A stretch of 64,000 bases of DNA from Vibrio plantisponsor (lineage in GTDB: Bacteria; Pseudomonadota; Gammaproteobacteria; Enterobacterales; Vibrionaceae), in NCBI RefSeq assembly GCF_013041605.1, contig NZ_JABEQC010000005.1:124001-188000 (forward strand), written 5' to 3'. Below the pieces are notes generated by a model. The model worked only from the letters and a program-made list of their open reading frames with translations. It was not told the origin of the DNA and ran no database searches. Each line of letters begins with the position of its first letter. The first letter of the stretch is position 1. This document shows, one piece after another, positions 16,829-26,100 of this stretch. The position numbers and the translations under genes are program-made.

Positions 16829-17697
16829 TACACAGCACCTGCCTGAGTAACGATGATGTCTGTGCAGTAAGGCGCCTCTGTCATTGCGCACAACACTGAA
16901 GCTGCAGGTTGAAGAATATTGACATCGATGACAGGCTGAAAACTCACATTGGAATCTGAGCCTTCACTTTGAACGTGGGCTGCTGCATTAATCAAAGACA
17001 GAGAGACTTGCCCACCAAGAACGTGTGTCTCAGTCACTAAACTCTGTAGTCGTTTGGTTGCTTGGGTGATCGTTTCACTTTCACCTGGTCCATTCGGCAA
17101 CGTAAGCTCAACTTCAATCACATAAGGTTTAATGACTGCGGATTTAACCGTCAACTTATCGTTCAACGGTCTTAGGTTGTCCTTGCTAACATAGCCGTTT
17201 ACCTTATCAAGCAAAGCTTGTGGTGCAGTGCCATCACCCGTTCTGCTAAGTATGTATAAATCGACGATGAAACCGTCTGGGCTATCAGGGTATGCATCCT
17301 GAACATCTTCATCTGCAGCTAAAGCATGGAAAATATAAGCTCCATCCGGACCTGCTGTTGAGAAGCTTTCTGGAGCCATTTGAACTCGACGGCGAAACTC
17401 ATCATCCGTTTCGGTATCGAATTTCTCGACTGGGCGCCAGTCGGCTAAGCGTTGTAAGTTGTTGCCTGTCGCGTAAGCCACCATGTTTTCCAATGAAATA
17501 TCCTGGAACTCTTGGCGAGCTCGGGTAACTTCTTCCCCCATTGCCGAAAAAGCGAAGTACAGCGGATCCCCCGCTTTAGGTACATTGGTATCCATAAGCT
17601 CAGCAAAACGAGCTAACATGCGGTCACGAGGAATAGACGCATCCAACTGCTGTACAATTTCAGGTGGCGGTAGTTGTGATATTTCAATCTGGTTCAC
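16828..17697 (-). CDS. J: Baseplate protein gpJ
   Basis: A 289-residue P2 gpJ (Mu gp47-type wedge) protein, starting at a GTG that overlaps the TGA of gpW. Typical segments are PRDRMLARFAELMDTN, QDISLENMVAYATGNNLQRL and a central SRTGDGTAPQALLDKVNGY. It forms the outer baseplate wedges and contacts gpW and gpI. Confidence 0.87.
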   Translation of the reverse strand: MNQIEISQLPPPEIVQQLDASIPRDRMLARFAELMDTNVPKAGDPLYFAFSAMGEEVTRARQEFQDISLENMVAYATGNNLQRLADWRPVEKFDTETDDEFRRRVQMAPESFSTAGPDGAYIFHALAADEDVQDAYPDSPDGFIVDLYILSRTGDGTAPQALLDKVNGYVSKDNLRPLNDKLTVKSAVIKPYVIEVELTLPNGPGESETITQATKRLQSLVTETHVLGGQVSLSLINAAAHVQSEGSDSNVSFQPVIDVNILQPAASVLCAMTEAPYCTDIIVTQAGAV

Positions 17698-18044
17698 AAG
17701 CTTAACCCCGAAATCTCTTCTATGGAGCCGTCAAAAAGTAGCTCAACTTCCACAGATAACGTCACTTGATTTTCTCCGTACTCTAGCCATGTTTTCACTA
17801 GTTTTAGCTCGTCAGTGAATCCGTTTGGAGGGTGAGCGATAGCGTCAGCCACGTCGGCATAAATATCGATAGCTAAATCGGGCGTGATATTTCTATCCAC
17901 TCTGTCCGGCAAGTTTGAACCATAGGCACGGTTAAGCGGTAAAGAACCTCTGCGAGTTTTAAAGCAACGATTCAGACGTTGCTTACGTTCTGCCGCATCG
18001 GTTATCAGTAAGCCGGTATTTTCATTAATTCCTGTTGCCATCAT
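17694..18044 (-). CDS. W: Baseplate wedge protein gpW
   Basis: A 116-residue gpW homologue with the typical stretch RNCFKTRRGSLPLNRAYGSN-like region (here RCFKTRRGSLPLNRAYGSN) followed by DRNITPDLAIDIYADV. It is related to T4 gp25 and acts as the lysozyme-like wedge factor that starts sheath polymerisation. It overlaps gpJ by 4 nt. Confidence 0.87.
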   Translation of the reverse strand: MMATGINENTGLLITDAAERKQRLNRCFKTRRGSLPLNRAYGSNLPDRVDRNITPDLAIDIYADVADAIAHPPNGFTDELKLVKTWLEYGENQVTLSVEVELLFDGSIEEISGLSL

Positions 18045-18048
18045 TCAC

Positions 18049-18684
18049 CTACTGCTTTTGGTTGGCTTTACCCGTGACTGGGTCACCGTGTTGATGATCA
18101 TGGTTGTTGTAAATATCTCGGTCTTCTGCCATTGAACGGACACTGTCTGAAATATTTTGTCCAGCTGAAACATTCATAGCTGCAGAAATACTTCCAGCGG
18201 ATGACGAGATATCACCAGTAGAGGTTTGTTTACCGTCATGCTCGATGTCGCCATCAAAGATAAGCTTGGGAGCGGCTAAGCGAATTTCTGTTGCTGCATC
18301 GAGATTGACTTTGCCAACTACCGAACCAGACAGAACTTTACTGCCCATGTCATACTGCAACCAAGTACCGTCGGGAAACTCCCGATAGAACAGATTGAGA
18401 TCATCTTTCGGTTGGTCTTTTGAGTTCTGGTTCAGGCTGGCAACGATAACACCGCCCTGAGTATTGAACTCCTTCACAACCAGAACGAGCTCCCCCGCTT
18501 GATGAGGCGCAAAATCTTTCACCGCACCGGCATGACCAACATCTGATGGAATCCAACTGGTAGTTAAGTCAGTAGTGAACTGAACTTTATAGCGGAGAGG
18601 TTTAGCCTGAACTTCCACGATGGTACCGATTTGGATCATCTGAGATATTCGCCGCACCAATTGAGACTGAGTAAACTCATGCAT
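18049..18684 (-). CDS. V: Baseplate spike protein gpV
   Basis: The ATG at 18684 overlaps the preceding TGA and gives 211 residues, matching P2 gpV (211). Longer in-frame starts upstream read through the previous gene and are rejected. An N-terminal OB-like domain (MIQIGTIVEVQ) and GELVLVVKEFNTQGGVIVAS are followed by repetitive beta structure (SSAGSISAAMNVSAGQ). The C-terminus NNHDHQHGDPVTGK has the HxH pattern that binds an iron ion in the membrane-piercing tip. Confidence 0.87.
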   Translation of the reverse strand: MHEFTQSQLVRRISQMIQIGTIVEVQAKPLRYKVQFTTDLTTSWIPSDVGHAGAVKDFAPHQAGELVLVVKEFNTQGGVIVASLNQNSKDQPKDDLNLFYREFPDGTWLQYDMGSKVLSGSVVGKVNLDAATEIRLAAPKLIFDGDIEHDGKQTSTGDISSSAGSISAAMNVSAGQNISDSVRSMAEDRDIYNNHDHQHGDPVTGKANQKQ

Positions 18685-19216
18685 TCTCTTCTGGCTCCAA
18701 ATCTGACAATGTAAAATAGTTCTCTTCATTGCCAATGTCCGGCGAAAGCCCAACATGAATTTCAGCCGGTACTTCTTCTGGTCCTTCTGGCAACCAATCA
18801 ATCTCACCACCGAAGTCATACGGGCCAGCCACGCATTCACAGATAAACCAACCATCTGGTTTTTCTTGTTGCTGCGATGTCATCACTTTCTGGATAGAAA
18901 TATTGCCTGCGGCCGACGAGGAACAAAACAATCGCCACTCTTTTAAGAAATTGAGTTCTGCATCTTCAACATCGATACCGTCAGCATCTTTTCCACAGTA
19001 AATACGGCCAATCACCATGAAGTTCATTCTGGTGTTGTACACATCCCCAAGTGGGCTTTCACCGGAATAAACCAGCGTTAATATGCCAGGCTTTAACTCT
19101 TCGTTTTTATATGCGCTTCTATCTTGCCAGTTGCGAGTTACAGTGCGAGCTGGATAACGAGTTTCGAAAGCACTTTTAATGCCTTCCAGTATTTCATTGG
19201 GCATAGGTTGTGGCAT
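18677..19216 (-). CDS. Phage head-tail/tail completion protein, putative
   Basis: A 179-residue protein upstream of gpV with GGAGAGCAAC before the ATG. It begins with MPQPMPNEILEGIKSAF and has the beta-rich VTRNWQDRSA and LTLVYSGESPLGD segments. Position in the block (connector, tail completion, this gene, gpV) corresponds to Mu gp37-like proteins, but the similarity is weak, so the role is a guess. Confidence 0.45.
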   Translation of the reverse strand: MPQPMPNEILEGIKSAFETRYPARTVTRNWQDRSAYKNEELKPGILTLVYSGESPLGDVYNTRMNFMVIGRIYCGKDADGIDVEDAELNFLKEWRLFCSSSAAGNISIQKVMTSQQQEKPDGWFICECVAGPYDFGGEIDWLPEGPEEVPAEIHVGLSPDIGNEENYFTLSDLEPEENA

Positions 19217-19225
19217 GTTGCTCTC

Positions 19226-19723
19226 CTAGAGTTGAAAACCTGCAGCTCGCAAACCGTCATTCACCGAACGCTTGAGAATGTCGGCAACTTGGTCTTGAGT
19301 TTGTTCTGCAGCACGATCGTAGAAGTCATTGCCTTGGATGCCGTTCTTAGCAATAGAGCGAGCAATCATAAAAGCTAAATCTCGTTGATCGGCTTTTGGG
19401 TGTTTGGGTTGAATGCGTTTGACTCGAACCCAATCCAGAACTGATTGGACAGGTGGCATTCCTTGGGCATCGGTTCCCTGTACAACAAAAGCGTTGTAAC
19501 GCAGTGAGCTGGTGATCATGCGTTGCAGTTCACCTTTCATTTGGCTTTTGATGGAATGAGTTAGCGTCGTTTCACCTTTTGGGGCTTCTTCTCGAACAGT
19601 TTTGGAAACTAAAGAGCCAGCAGTACTAATGCCAGCTTTGAGACGCTTATTAATTATGTCTGGTGCGGTCCTTAAAGCTTCATCCAACATCGACGTTTGT
19701 AAATCAACACTTAGCTCACGCAT
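19226..19723 (-). CDS. Tail completion protein (HK97 gp10/gpG-like), putative
   Basis: A 165-residue helical, basic protein (MLDEALRTAPDIINKR, TVREEAPKGETTLTHSIKS). The pattern of a region with thr/ser-rich turn followed by YNAFVVQGTDAQG resembles virion-morphogenesis and gp10-like tail completion proteins. Its start overlaps the stop of the preceding connector gene. Confidence 0.55.
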   Translation of the reverse strand: MRELSVDLQTSMLDEALRTAPDIINKRLKAGISTAGSLVSKTVREEAPKGETTLTHSIKSQMKGELQRMITSSLRYNAFVVQGTDAQGMPPVQSVLDWVRVKRIQPKHPKADQRDLAFMIARSIAKNGIQGNDFYDRAAEQTQDQVADILKRSVNDGLRAAGFQL

Positions 19724-20321
19724 CTTTCACCTGCCGCTCAAACTGTGTCATCAGCTGCTCATGAATAGCTGCTGGCGTTCCGTTCTTAGCTTCACCACCA
19801 ACACTATTACGCACCGAGACAGTTTTATTCAATTGATGAACCGCAATGTATTTCACCGCTTCAGCAATGCAGCGAAGAAGCAGCAGAGATTCATCTTGAA
19901 CATCTACAGAAATGGCATCGTTAACAATTTTACGGCTACCGTAGTAGGTGTATGAGAAGTCGCGACCACAGCTCATCACTACTGATTCAGACGGGTAATG
20001 AGAAAGTTGCACCCACTTCTGGTTTTCATCACTTTCAATCACAGACAAGCGCGGTAAGTTACGAGGGTACCCTTGTTCCCAAGGTTGCTTCGCCCTTTGG
20101 CTTTGGCCATATAACACAGTTCGAACTCGAATCATGTCACTCGGTGCCAAATAGAGCATTTGGTTTGTCATGAGAGAAAAGGTCGCAACCTTAGTATGCG
20201 GTCGATAGCGGCTGAAATCAGATAAAGCAACATCAATAACCTGCTGTTCGAAGCCTTCTATAAGTTCGGCACTATCACTCAAAGATTTTTTTAACTGATC
20301 AATTAATGTGGCTAGCTGCAT
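19716..20321 (-). CDS. Head-tail connector-like protein, putative
   Basis: A 201-residue protein (MQLATLIDQLKKSLS) lying where Mu-like phages have gp36-type connectors, between the lysis genes and tail completion genes. It has a helical N-terminus and a beta-rich middle with SDMIRVRTVLYGQ. No catalytic motif. Assigned mainly by gene order. Confidence 0.5.
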   Translation of the reverse strand: MQLATLIDQLKKSLSDSAELIEGFEQQVIDVALSDFSRYRPHTKVATFSLMTNQMLYLAPSDMIRVRTVLYGQSQRAKQPWEQGYPRNLPRLSVIESDENQKWVQLSHYPSESVVMSCGRDFSYTYYGSRKIVNDAISVDVQDESLLLLRCIAEAVKYIAVHQLNKTVSVRNSVGGEAKNGTPAAIHEQLMTQFERQVKDA

Positions 20322-20323
20322 GG

Positions 20324-20629
20324 TTAACCCACCTGATTTTTAAACATAAAAGTACAGACGCTGGCGAGAATGCCTAGCAGTATCCAGATAAGATCACGGT
20401 TGTACTTGGTCTTTTCATTGGTACCACTCTGCCCTTGCTCTAAAGGTCTTACTCGTTCTTCCAATTTGTCGAAATCGCGATCTAAGCGCCCAAACTGGTT
20501 TTCCAAATTTGAGTGCTTGGTTTGTAGTTCAACCATCTGGCTCATTAGGTTGGTTTGCTGCTTCATGTAATCACGCATTTCAACACGGAAAGAGTGGAAC
20601 TCGCCTTGTGATACAGGGCTATTTGACAT
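20324..20629 (-). CDS. Membrane-anchored coiled-coil phage protein (lysis-associated?)
   Basis: One hundred and one residues: an N-terminal coiled coil of about 50 residues (QQTNLMSQMVELQTKHSNLE) and a single C-terminal membrane segment (WILLGILASVCTFMF). GGAGGTAGTA lies at the start and overlaps the holin-like stop. This architecture fits a holin partner or antiholin; it could also be a spanin-like component. Confidence 0.5.
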   Translation of the reverse strand: MSNSPVSQGEFHSFRVEMRDYMKQQTNLMSQMVELQTKHSNLENQFGRLDRDFDKLEERVRPLEQGQSGTNEKTKYNRDLIWILLGILASVCTFMFKNQVG

Positions 20630-21215
20630 TACTACCTCCGCGAATGGTCGAGGCGATACTCCCTAACACGCCTGCTGGCACCACACCTGCGGAGACTTGT
20701 TTATCTTGCGAACGTTTGTGAATGTTCAGCCCGAGAACGGTTAACGCCACACTGAATAAGCCCGTGAGTTTTGCAGCTCCGGTAAAGGCTTGCTCTGTGT
20801 ATTCAGGGTGAATGATCATGAGCAGACAAATACCAAAGAACAATGATGACCAAGCTAAGCAAACGGCATAGCCAAATGTTGGGCGCCAACGACGAACATA
20901 AGCGTCGTCGCTCGCCAATTCGGCTTGCATGGTTTTATGCTGCTCGGTTAGCGCAAGTTTGCGCTCTGTACTTTCGAGTTCAGCTTGCTGGTAAGTTAAT
21001 TCACGTAACCGGATACGCTCTTCACTTTCCATTTCCGTGATCTTGAGTAACGCGTCAGGATTGCGGCGGATTTCAGCTTCAATCGCTTCCGGTGTGTGTT
21101 CCACCCCTAGAGCATTCGCCACCAAGGCACCAACACCGCCCCCTACTGGACCACCAATCAAGCTACCAACCAAAGGCGCTGCATCTGCGATGAGTGATTT
21201 AACTTTATCCCACAT
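20619..21215 (-). CDS. Holin-like protein (3TM type)
   Basis: A 198-residue protein with an N-terminal glycine-rich segment (PLVGSLIGGPVGGGVGAL), a charged coiled middle (ESEERIRLRELTYQQAELE) and two C-terminal membrane helices (YAVCLAWSSLFFGICLLMI and LTGLFSVALTVLGL). This matches the 3TM holin family. A holin forms the lesion that lets endolysin reach the wall. It sits in the late operon while the endolysin is at 34526 on the other strand. Confidence 0.65.
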   Translation of the reverse strand: MWDKVKSLIADAAPLVGSLIGGPVGGGVGALVANALGVEHTPEAIEAEIRRNPDALLKITEMESEERIRLRELTYQQAELESTERKLALTEQHKTMQAELASDDAYVRRWRPTFGYAVCLAWSSLFFGICLLMIIHPEYTEQAFTGAAKLTGLFSVALTVLGLNIHKRSQDKQVSAGVVPAGVLGSIASTIRGGSNVK

Positions 21216-21228
21216 AGAGACTCCTTAA

Positions 21229-21255
21229 GAAAAAAGCCCGAAGCTAGTCCGGGCT
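21229..21255 (-). terminator. Leftward terminator before the holin gene
   Basis: Minus-strand stem AGCCCG/CGGGCT with a 9-nt loop and a T6 run, directly after the gene at 21269. It would lower transcription into the lysis and tail genes. Confidence 0.75.
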
Positions 21256-21268
21256 ATGATTGGCGGGT

Positions 21269-21853
21269 TTACTGTTGCTCTTTAAGTTTGGACAAAGCTT
21301 CCTGGATAACTTTGAGCTTCATTTCATTGTCACCCGCTGCGAGCAGTTCAACTTGCAGGTCGCTTTCGTCCTTACCTTCTAGCGTTTTGGCGAAAGCTTC
21401 AGGCGTTAAGTCTCGCTCAGCTTTTCGTGTGGACAACTCTTCATCAATACCGCTGAGTAGTCCCTTACGTTTTTGGTCAGCCGCTTCAAGCTCTGATAAA
21501 CGCGCCAGTTCTTCATCCGTCAACTCGGAAAAGAAAGGCTTAATTTCGTCGATCTTCTTCGTTAGGAGTTCTTCGAAAATCTTATCCTGGAATGCACCGG
21601 CATCCGCTTTGTTTGGATTTTCAAAATGGATAATTGGTAAGCGTGCTGCCGTGTTTGGCTGCACGACTGTTTGACCAAAGTACTTAGGCGTAATGCTGAA
21701 GTTGATGTAGAGAATAACGATTGCACGATTTACCTGAGCTGCAGCAGGAACAAAGCGCGCATCCACTTCACGAGTTTCACCAGGATGAATAGTACGACCA
21801 CCGATATTGACGGCTTGCTTGGTAGTGTTTGTAAACGCAGTCATGATTGACAT
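21269..21853 (-). CDS. Phage head-associated protein (Mu gp35-like position), unknown
   Basis: A 194-residue protein with a beta-rich N-terminus (FTNTTKQAVNIGGRTIHPG) and a long helical, acidic C-terminus. It comes right after the capsid gene, like Mu gp35/HI1506-type proteins, and is isolated by terminators on both sides, which suggests its own high-level expression. Function unknown; a capsid decoration role is possible. Confidence 0.55.
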   Translation of the reverse strand: MSIMTAFTNTTKQAVNIGGRTIHPGETREVDARFVPAAAQVNRAIVILYINFSITPKYFGQTVVQPNTAARLPIIHFENPNKADAGAFQDKIFEELLTKKIDEIKPFFSELTDEELARLSELEAADQKRKGLLSGIDEELSTRKAERDLTPEAFAKTLEGKDESDLQVELLAAGDNEMKLKVIQEALSKLKEQQ

Positions 21854-21877
21854 GATTAATTACCTTAAATTGGTTAG

Positions 21878-21915
21878 CAAAAAGGCCCCGAAACTGCATT
21901 TACAGTAACGGGGCA
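21878..21915 (-). terminator. Leftward terminator after the capsid gene
   Basis: Minus-strand stem GCCCCG/CGGGGC with an inner ACTG/CAGT pairing and a following CTTTTT. It lies 11 bases past the capsid-gene stop. Confidence 0.75.
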
Positions 21916-21925
21916 ATGGCTCGCT

Positions 21926-24499
21926 CTATCGACCTGTCGCTGAATAGAACAGTACGCTGGTAAAGCGGTTACGAATTGGTTTAGGACAGTGAATTGCGTT
22001 GTACTCTTCACCGTAAGCTTCCTTACCACCTTTCAATTGACCATTGGCATCACGCGCTTCTTGCATGTCGCTCAGAGTGAATGGTTTCACCACTGAGTAA
22101 GCCATCGCACCTTTTTGGCCCATGATGATACGTTCATCGCCCAGATGCGTAGCTGGAGCGTTAGTTGAATACGCAGGCAGCGCTTTCACCATTTCCAGAT
22201 CACCTTGTGCATTGGTGTCGGTACCATTGCGTTTCATCGATGCGACGAACTGCTCAGCGTTGGTACAGGTATCGTTCAAGGTGTGTGACATCAATAGGAA
22301 GTCAGGAGTGATAAAGCGATCGTCTTTCATGATGGCTTTACGACGGCCAATCGCCTGCAATAGTTTGTTGTAGTGCTTCTCTGGCGTTACGCCATCTGGA
22401 ATATCACTGTCCACTTTGACGATGTTTGTTGCGTAGCTATAGCTGATAGACGCAGCGCCAGCGGTTACAGACTTCAACGCGCCAGATTCATCAACCAACA
22501 CGAACTTGCCTAGGTTGTATGAGGTAACGATGTAGTAAGTGCCTGCGGCCTGAGAGCCTGTTCCATCAAATGGCTTAATTTGCGTTGCATCGATGGTGAG
22601 CACCATTGGGTTTTCTGTTGTACCCACGGTGTTGCCTTGCAAATCGTATTGCTGATGCGGCGCTACTACTGGGAACTGTGCTGTTTTGAATTCATACGAA
22701 TCTTGCAGCTGAGCAGTGATTACTTCACCGTTCACCTCTGCAGCTAAGTACGAGTCAGCGACGCGTTGCATCGCATTGACGATGCGACGTGCAACCATCT
22801 CTTTGATGATGCGGCTAGCTGTTGCTACGTTACGGCCCCAAGCATCCCAGTTAATGGCTGAGGACTTGGAAAAATGCATGAGCTCGTTCGAGACTTCAAA
22901 CGCGACTTTCATTGGTAATACGTAAGCCAAATCCATGCGCTGTGAGTTTTTCACTTTTGGAATGGTACCGTGCTCAAACACAATGCCATCACCCATAATG
23001 GCGGAAACATCACGGCTTTCGTATGGAATTTGAGTGGTTGCTGACGCACTGAAATCTGTCAGTGTTTGCACCAGCTGCAGAACATTGAGATCAGAGAGAG
23101 CTTCACGAATGACTTCACGTTGAACTGATACTGGCAATTCAGAATCAGACATAACATTAGCGCCACCTTGCCCCGCCAGAACTAGACGCTCAGCATGAAT
23201 ACGGCGGTGGTTTTGGCGGTCAAACTCTGCAAGTACCTGACGACAGAACGTAGGCAGGTTTTTCTCTTCAGTAAGGTGTAACTGACCTAACGCATAAGTA
23301 TTGGTGTTGCGTAAGTTAGCGTGAATTTGTTCTTGTAGCTGTAAGCTTTCGCGTTGTTGGTCTGGAGTTTGAACCACTGAACCAGTTGGTGAGCCCATAA
23401 AGCCCATTTCGCTTAGCTGAATAGAAACCATTTTTTGGTTGCCATGAGCAATTTGGTTTTCAGCCAGTTTGGTGACTTGCTCATCAGACATTTCGACCGT
23501 AATCAGATCTTGTGCTTCTTTAAGCTCTTTTTTCACTTCATCGCTCAGGCCTTCGGCTTTATCGATCGCTTCAGTGAAGATTTTGACTTTTGCATCAAGC
23601 TTTTGCTTTTTCTCGGCTTGAGCTTGGGCTGTTTTAGTGGCTTGTTCGCCAAGAATACGCACGACATCATCTTCGCTTAACGTACCGCCAGTAAGCTTGA
23701 TCACCGGCACAGATGAACTGCCCGATTCAGACAGCTGCTTGGCAATGCCTTCGATTTGTTCACTGAGTGCTTTTGCTTGAGTTTCTTCACTAATACCTGT
23801 CAGTGAATCAGTAAGTAGTTTAACCATCGCCGTGTGTTGCTCAGCCGACAGTTTGAAACCTTTAAGCTGCTTTTCAAACAGCGCAATTAGTTGGGTCCAC
23901 ATGGTTTTACGTTCCTCAGAAAATTTATTAGCTAGAGACTCGGAAAGATAGGTTGGGCATTCGTGAAGGCTGGCTTCACTAAGTTCGATTTTGTCCAGGT
24001 TCTTAATGCATGGTCGGGTGACCAAACCTGCCCCTAAGAGCGTTGGACCAAATTCTGGATACTGGCCGTTCTCTCCGGCTTCGTTGCTGACATAATTAGG
24101 ATGTATTTCGGCAGACAAGTATTTGAAACCGTCTTTGGTGACTTTATTGATGCCGAGTTCGTACCACTCCACCTCTGCTCGTAAACGTCCACGGTCGGTA
24201 AATAAACGTCTTACCACCGCCCCAGCGCCATCTTCTGGCTTGTGTGCAATATCGATATTGATTTCTTGGCCATAAACTCCAGCGTTGAAGTTTTTGATCA
24301 TGGAATCGAACATCTGCTGGGTCAGTTCAAACTCACCGTAACGTGGGTCACAAAATTTTCCGGTTCGGGTAATGGTGACGACACTGCGTTTATTTGAGGT
24401 ATCCACCTTTACAGCGTCAGAAAGTAGATGAATCACACCTTGGGGTGCTGAGGATGAAAGCGCCAGTACAACACTAGCCGTGAGGTGAGACTTAATCAT
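21926..24499 (-). CDS. Fused prohead protease-scaffold-major capsid polyprotein
   Basis: One 857-residue frame from the ATG at 24499, which has AAAGGAAATCTC upstream; an in-frame start at 24559 lies in a terminator and is rejected. Residues ~1-190 match the Mu gpI-type phage protease (QEINIDIAHKPEDGAGAVVR, then KYLSAEIHPNY and GPTLLGAGLV). Residues ~190-360 are charged and coiled-coil, as in a scaffold (EEKQKLDAK-type helices). Residues ~390-857 are a major capsid protein, helical first (LRNTNTYALGQLHL) and then beta-rich (QTLTDFSASATTQIPYESRD). Many related phages encode these as two genes. No stop or frameshift separates them here. The protease presumably releases the capsid during maturation. 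Confidence 0.8.
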   Translation of the reverse strand: MIKSHLTASVVLALSSSAPQGVIHLLSDAVKVDTSNKRSVVTITRTGKFCDPRYGEFELTQQMFDSMIKNFNAGVYGQEINIDIAHKPEDGAGAVVRRLFTDRGRLRAEVEWYELGINKVTKDGFKYLSAEIHPNYVSNEAGENGQYPEFGPTLLGAGLVTRPCIKNLDKIELSEASLHECPTYLSESLANKFSEERKTMWTQLIALFEKQLKGFKLSAEQHTAMVKLLTDSLTGISEETQAKALSEQIEGIAKQLSESGSSSVPVIKLTGGTLSEDDVVRILGEQATKTAQAQAEKKQKLDAKVKIFTEAIDKAEGLSDEVKKELKEAQDLITVEMSDEQVTKLAENQIAHGNQKMVSIQLSEMGFMGSPTGSVVQTPDQQRESLQLQEQIHANLRNTNTYALGQLHLTEEKNLPTFCRQVLAEFDRQNHRRIHAERLVLAGQGGANVMSDSELPVSVQREVIREALSDLNVLQLVQTLTDFSASATTQIPYESRDVSAIMGDGIVFEHGTIPKVKNSQRMDLAYVLPMKVAFEVSNELMHFSKSSAINWDAWGRNVATASRIIKEMVARRIVNAMQRVADSYLAAEVNGEVITAQLQDSYEFKTAQFPVVAPHQQYDLQGNTVGTTENPMVLTIDATQIKPFDGTGSQAAGTYYIVTSYNLGKFVLVDESGALKSVTAGAASISYSYATNIVKVDSDIPDGVTPEKHYNKLLQAIGRRKAIMKDDRFITPDFLLMSHTLNDTCTNAEQFVASMKRNGTDTNAQGDLEMVKALPAYSTNAPATHLGDERIIMGQKGAMAYSVVKPFTLSDMQEARDANGQLKGGKEAYGEEYNAIHCPKPIRNRFTSVLFYSATGR

Positions 24500-24521
24500 G
24501 AGATTTCCTTTGCCTATAAAC

Positions 24522-24549
24522 GAAAAAAGCCCCTGAAAGTTCAGGGGCT
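24522..24549 (-). terminator. Leftward terminator upstream of the capsid polyprotein gene
   Basis: Minus-strand stem AGCCCCTGA/TCAGGGGCT with a 4-nt loop and a TTTTTT run. It would stop readthrough from the SNIPE-like region or portal genes, so the capsid gene may have its own promoter. Confidence 0.75.
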
Positions 24550-24710
24550 CGGTCGCCATTTATGGACAGTTTGGAATGGGCATCTAACCGTTTGGAGGGG
24601 TTACAAACATAAAGTTGTCGGTTTATAGCGCATTTTTGGAAGTGCTAAATTTGTCCATTAAACCCATATGTGTATTATTGCATTGACACTAAATTAGAAT
24701 TGGATGAACT

Positions 24711-26057
24711 ATGGAAACAACTAAGCTAGCTATAATAATTGGCGTTCTACTCATTGCTTTATTTCTACTATATCGCAAGGCTAAACAGCTCCAAGAGCAA
24801 AATCAGGCTTTTGAAACTCGCTTTAAAGATGTTATCGACGCTGATAAAGAAAGAGATGCAGTACTCCTAGAAAAAGAACAAATTCAGCTTGAAACCAAAG
24901 AATTAGTCGAATCTTACAAAAGTAAAAGAACTCTTTACGAACACCTTACAGCCGAGCTTGCAATATACGAAGATGAACTGGATATGATCGAACAAGGTTT
25001 TTACAGACCTATGTTTGATTTTGATACTTCCGAAAAATTCAAGGACGAGATCAAGCAAATAAAAGACACCCAAAAGCAGATGATTAAAGACAAAGTGGCG
25101 ATCTACTGCAATACCAATTGGACTGTCGGTGACAGTAAGTCTGAAGGTAAAAAAATGATTAACCGAGGAATAAGGTTAACAGCTCGGGCTTTCAACAATG
25201 AATGTGATGCTGCCATAGCAAACGTCAAATGGAACAACGTAAATAATATGATTGCTCGAATTGAAAAGGCTTTTGAAGCAATTAATAAGTTGAACGAAAC
25301 CAATGATATTCACATTTCACCGACCTACCTTGAATACAAGCTGTTTGAACTAAGAGCTACTCATGAATATCAGTTGAAAAAACAAGCTGAAAAAGAAGAG
25401 CAGGCTGAAATAAGACGACAAATGAGAGAAGAAGCTAAGCTCGAACAAGAAATGCTGAAAGCTCAAAAAGAAGAAGAACAGTTCCAAAAAATGCTAGATA
25501 AAGCCAAGGCTGATGCTCAAAAAGCTAGCGGTGAAAAGCTAGATAAGTTGAATGAGCAAATAGCAAAATTAGCTGCTGAGCTTGAAGAAGCCCACGCTAA
25601 AAATGAGCGAGCAAAATCTATGGCTGAACAAACCAAAGCTGGTCATGTGTATGTCATTTCAAACATAGGCTCATTTGGAGAGAACGTATACAAAATTGGT
25701 ATGACGCGTCGTCTAGAACCATTGGACCGAGTGAAAGAGTTAGGTGATGCAAGCGTTCCATTTACTTTCGATGTTCACGCTATGATCTACTCTGAAAACG
25801 CACCTGCATTAGAAAATGAGCTGCACCGTAAATTTGATATCCAACGTCTAAATCTTGTTAACAACAGAAAAGAGTTTTTTGCAGTTACTCTTGATGACAT
25901 CAGAGAGGAAGTAATTAAGGTGGATCCTGAAGCAGAATTTTATGAGACAGCTGAAGCTCAGGAATATCGAGAGTCACAAGCCATTCGTAAAACGCGGGAG
26001 CATAAAGAAACACACTCTAAGAAAATGGACGAATTCCCAGATATGGAGTTCGCTTAA
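24711..26057 (+). CDS. Membrane-anchored DUF4041/GIY-YIG nuclease, SNIPE-like
   Basis: A 448-residue protein with an N-terminal membrane helix (residues ~7-21, LAIIIGVLLIALFLLY), a long coiled-coil/DUF4041 region (~25-300) and a C-terminal GIY-YIG (T5orf172/MUG113-type) domain from about residue 311 (GHVYVISNIGSFGENVYKIG). DUF4041 plus GIY-YIG with a membrane anchor is the architecture of the SNIPE anti-phage nuclease, which is reported to cut phage DNA as it enters. The gene is rightward, opposite to the head genes around it, and bounded by terminators, as expected for a moron expressed in the lysogen. The defence role is inferred from the domain architecture. Confidence 0.75.
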   Translation: METTKLAIIIGVLLIALFLLYRKAKQLQEQNQAFETRFKDVIDADKERDAVLLEKEQIQLETKELVESYKSKRTLYEHLTAELAIYEDELDMIEQGFYRPMFDFDTSEKFKDEIKQIKDTQKQMIKDKVAIYCNTNWTVGDSKSEGKKMINRGIRLTARAFNNECDAAIANVKWNNVNNMIARIEKAFEAINKLNETNDIHISPTYLEYKLFELRATHEYQLKKQAEKEEQAEIRRQMREEAKLEQEMLKAQKEEEQFQKMLDKAKADAQKASGEKLDKLNEQIAKLAAELEEAHAKNERAKSMAEQTKAGHVYVISNIGSFGENVYKIGMTRRLEPLDRVKELGDASVPFTFDVHAMIYSENAPALENELHRKFDIQRLNLVNNRKEFFAVTLDDIREEVIKVDPEAEFYETAEAQEYRESQAIRKTREHKETHSKKMDEFPDMEFA

Positions 26058-26071
26058 TTTCCGTCTTCAAG

Positions 26072-26100
26072 AAAAAAGCCTGATAACTCAGGTTTTTTTT
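26072..26100. terminator. Bidirectional terminator shared by two converging genes
   Basis: Stem CCTGA/TCAGG flanked by A6 on the left and T8 on the right, so either strand reads stem plus T-run. It ends the SNIPE-like gene on the right. The stop codon of the zinc-finger gene at 26088 lies inside the leftward copy. Confidence 0.75.

Noticed and set aside
24500..24559. Longer start for the capsid polyprotein at 24559
   Set aside because: The 20 added codons overlap the leftward terminator; AAAGGAAATCTC precedes the later ATG at 24499.
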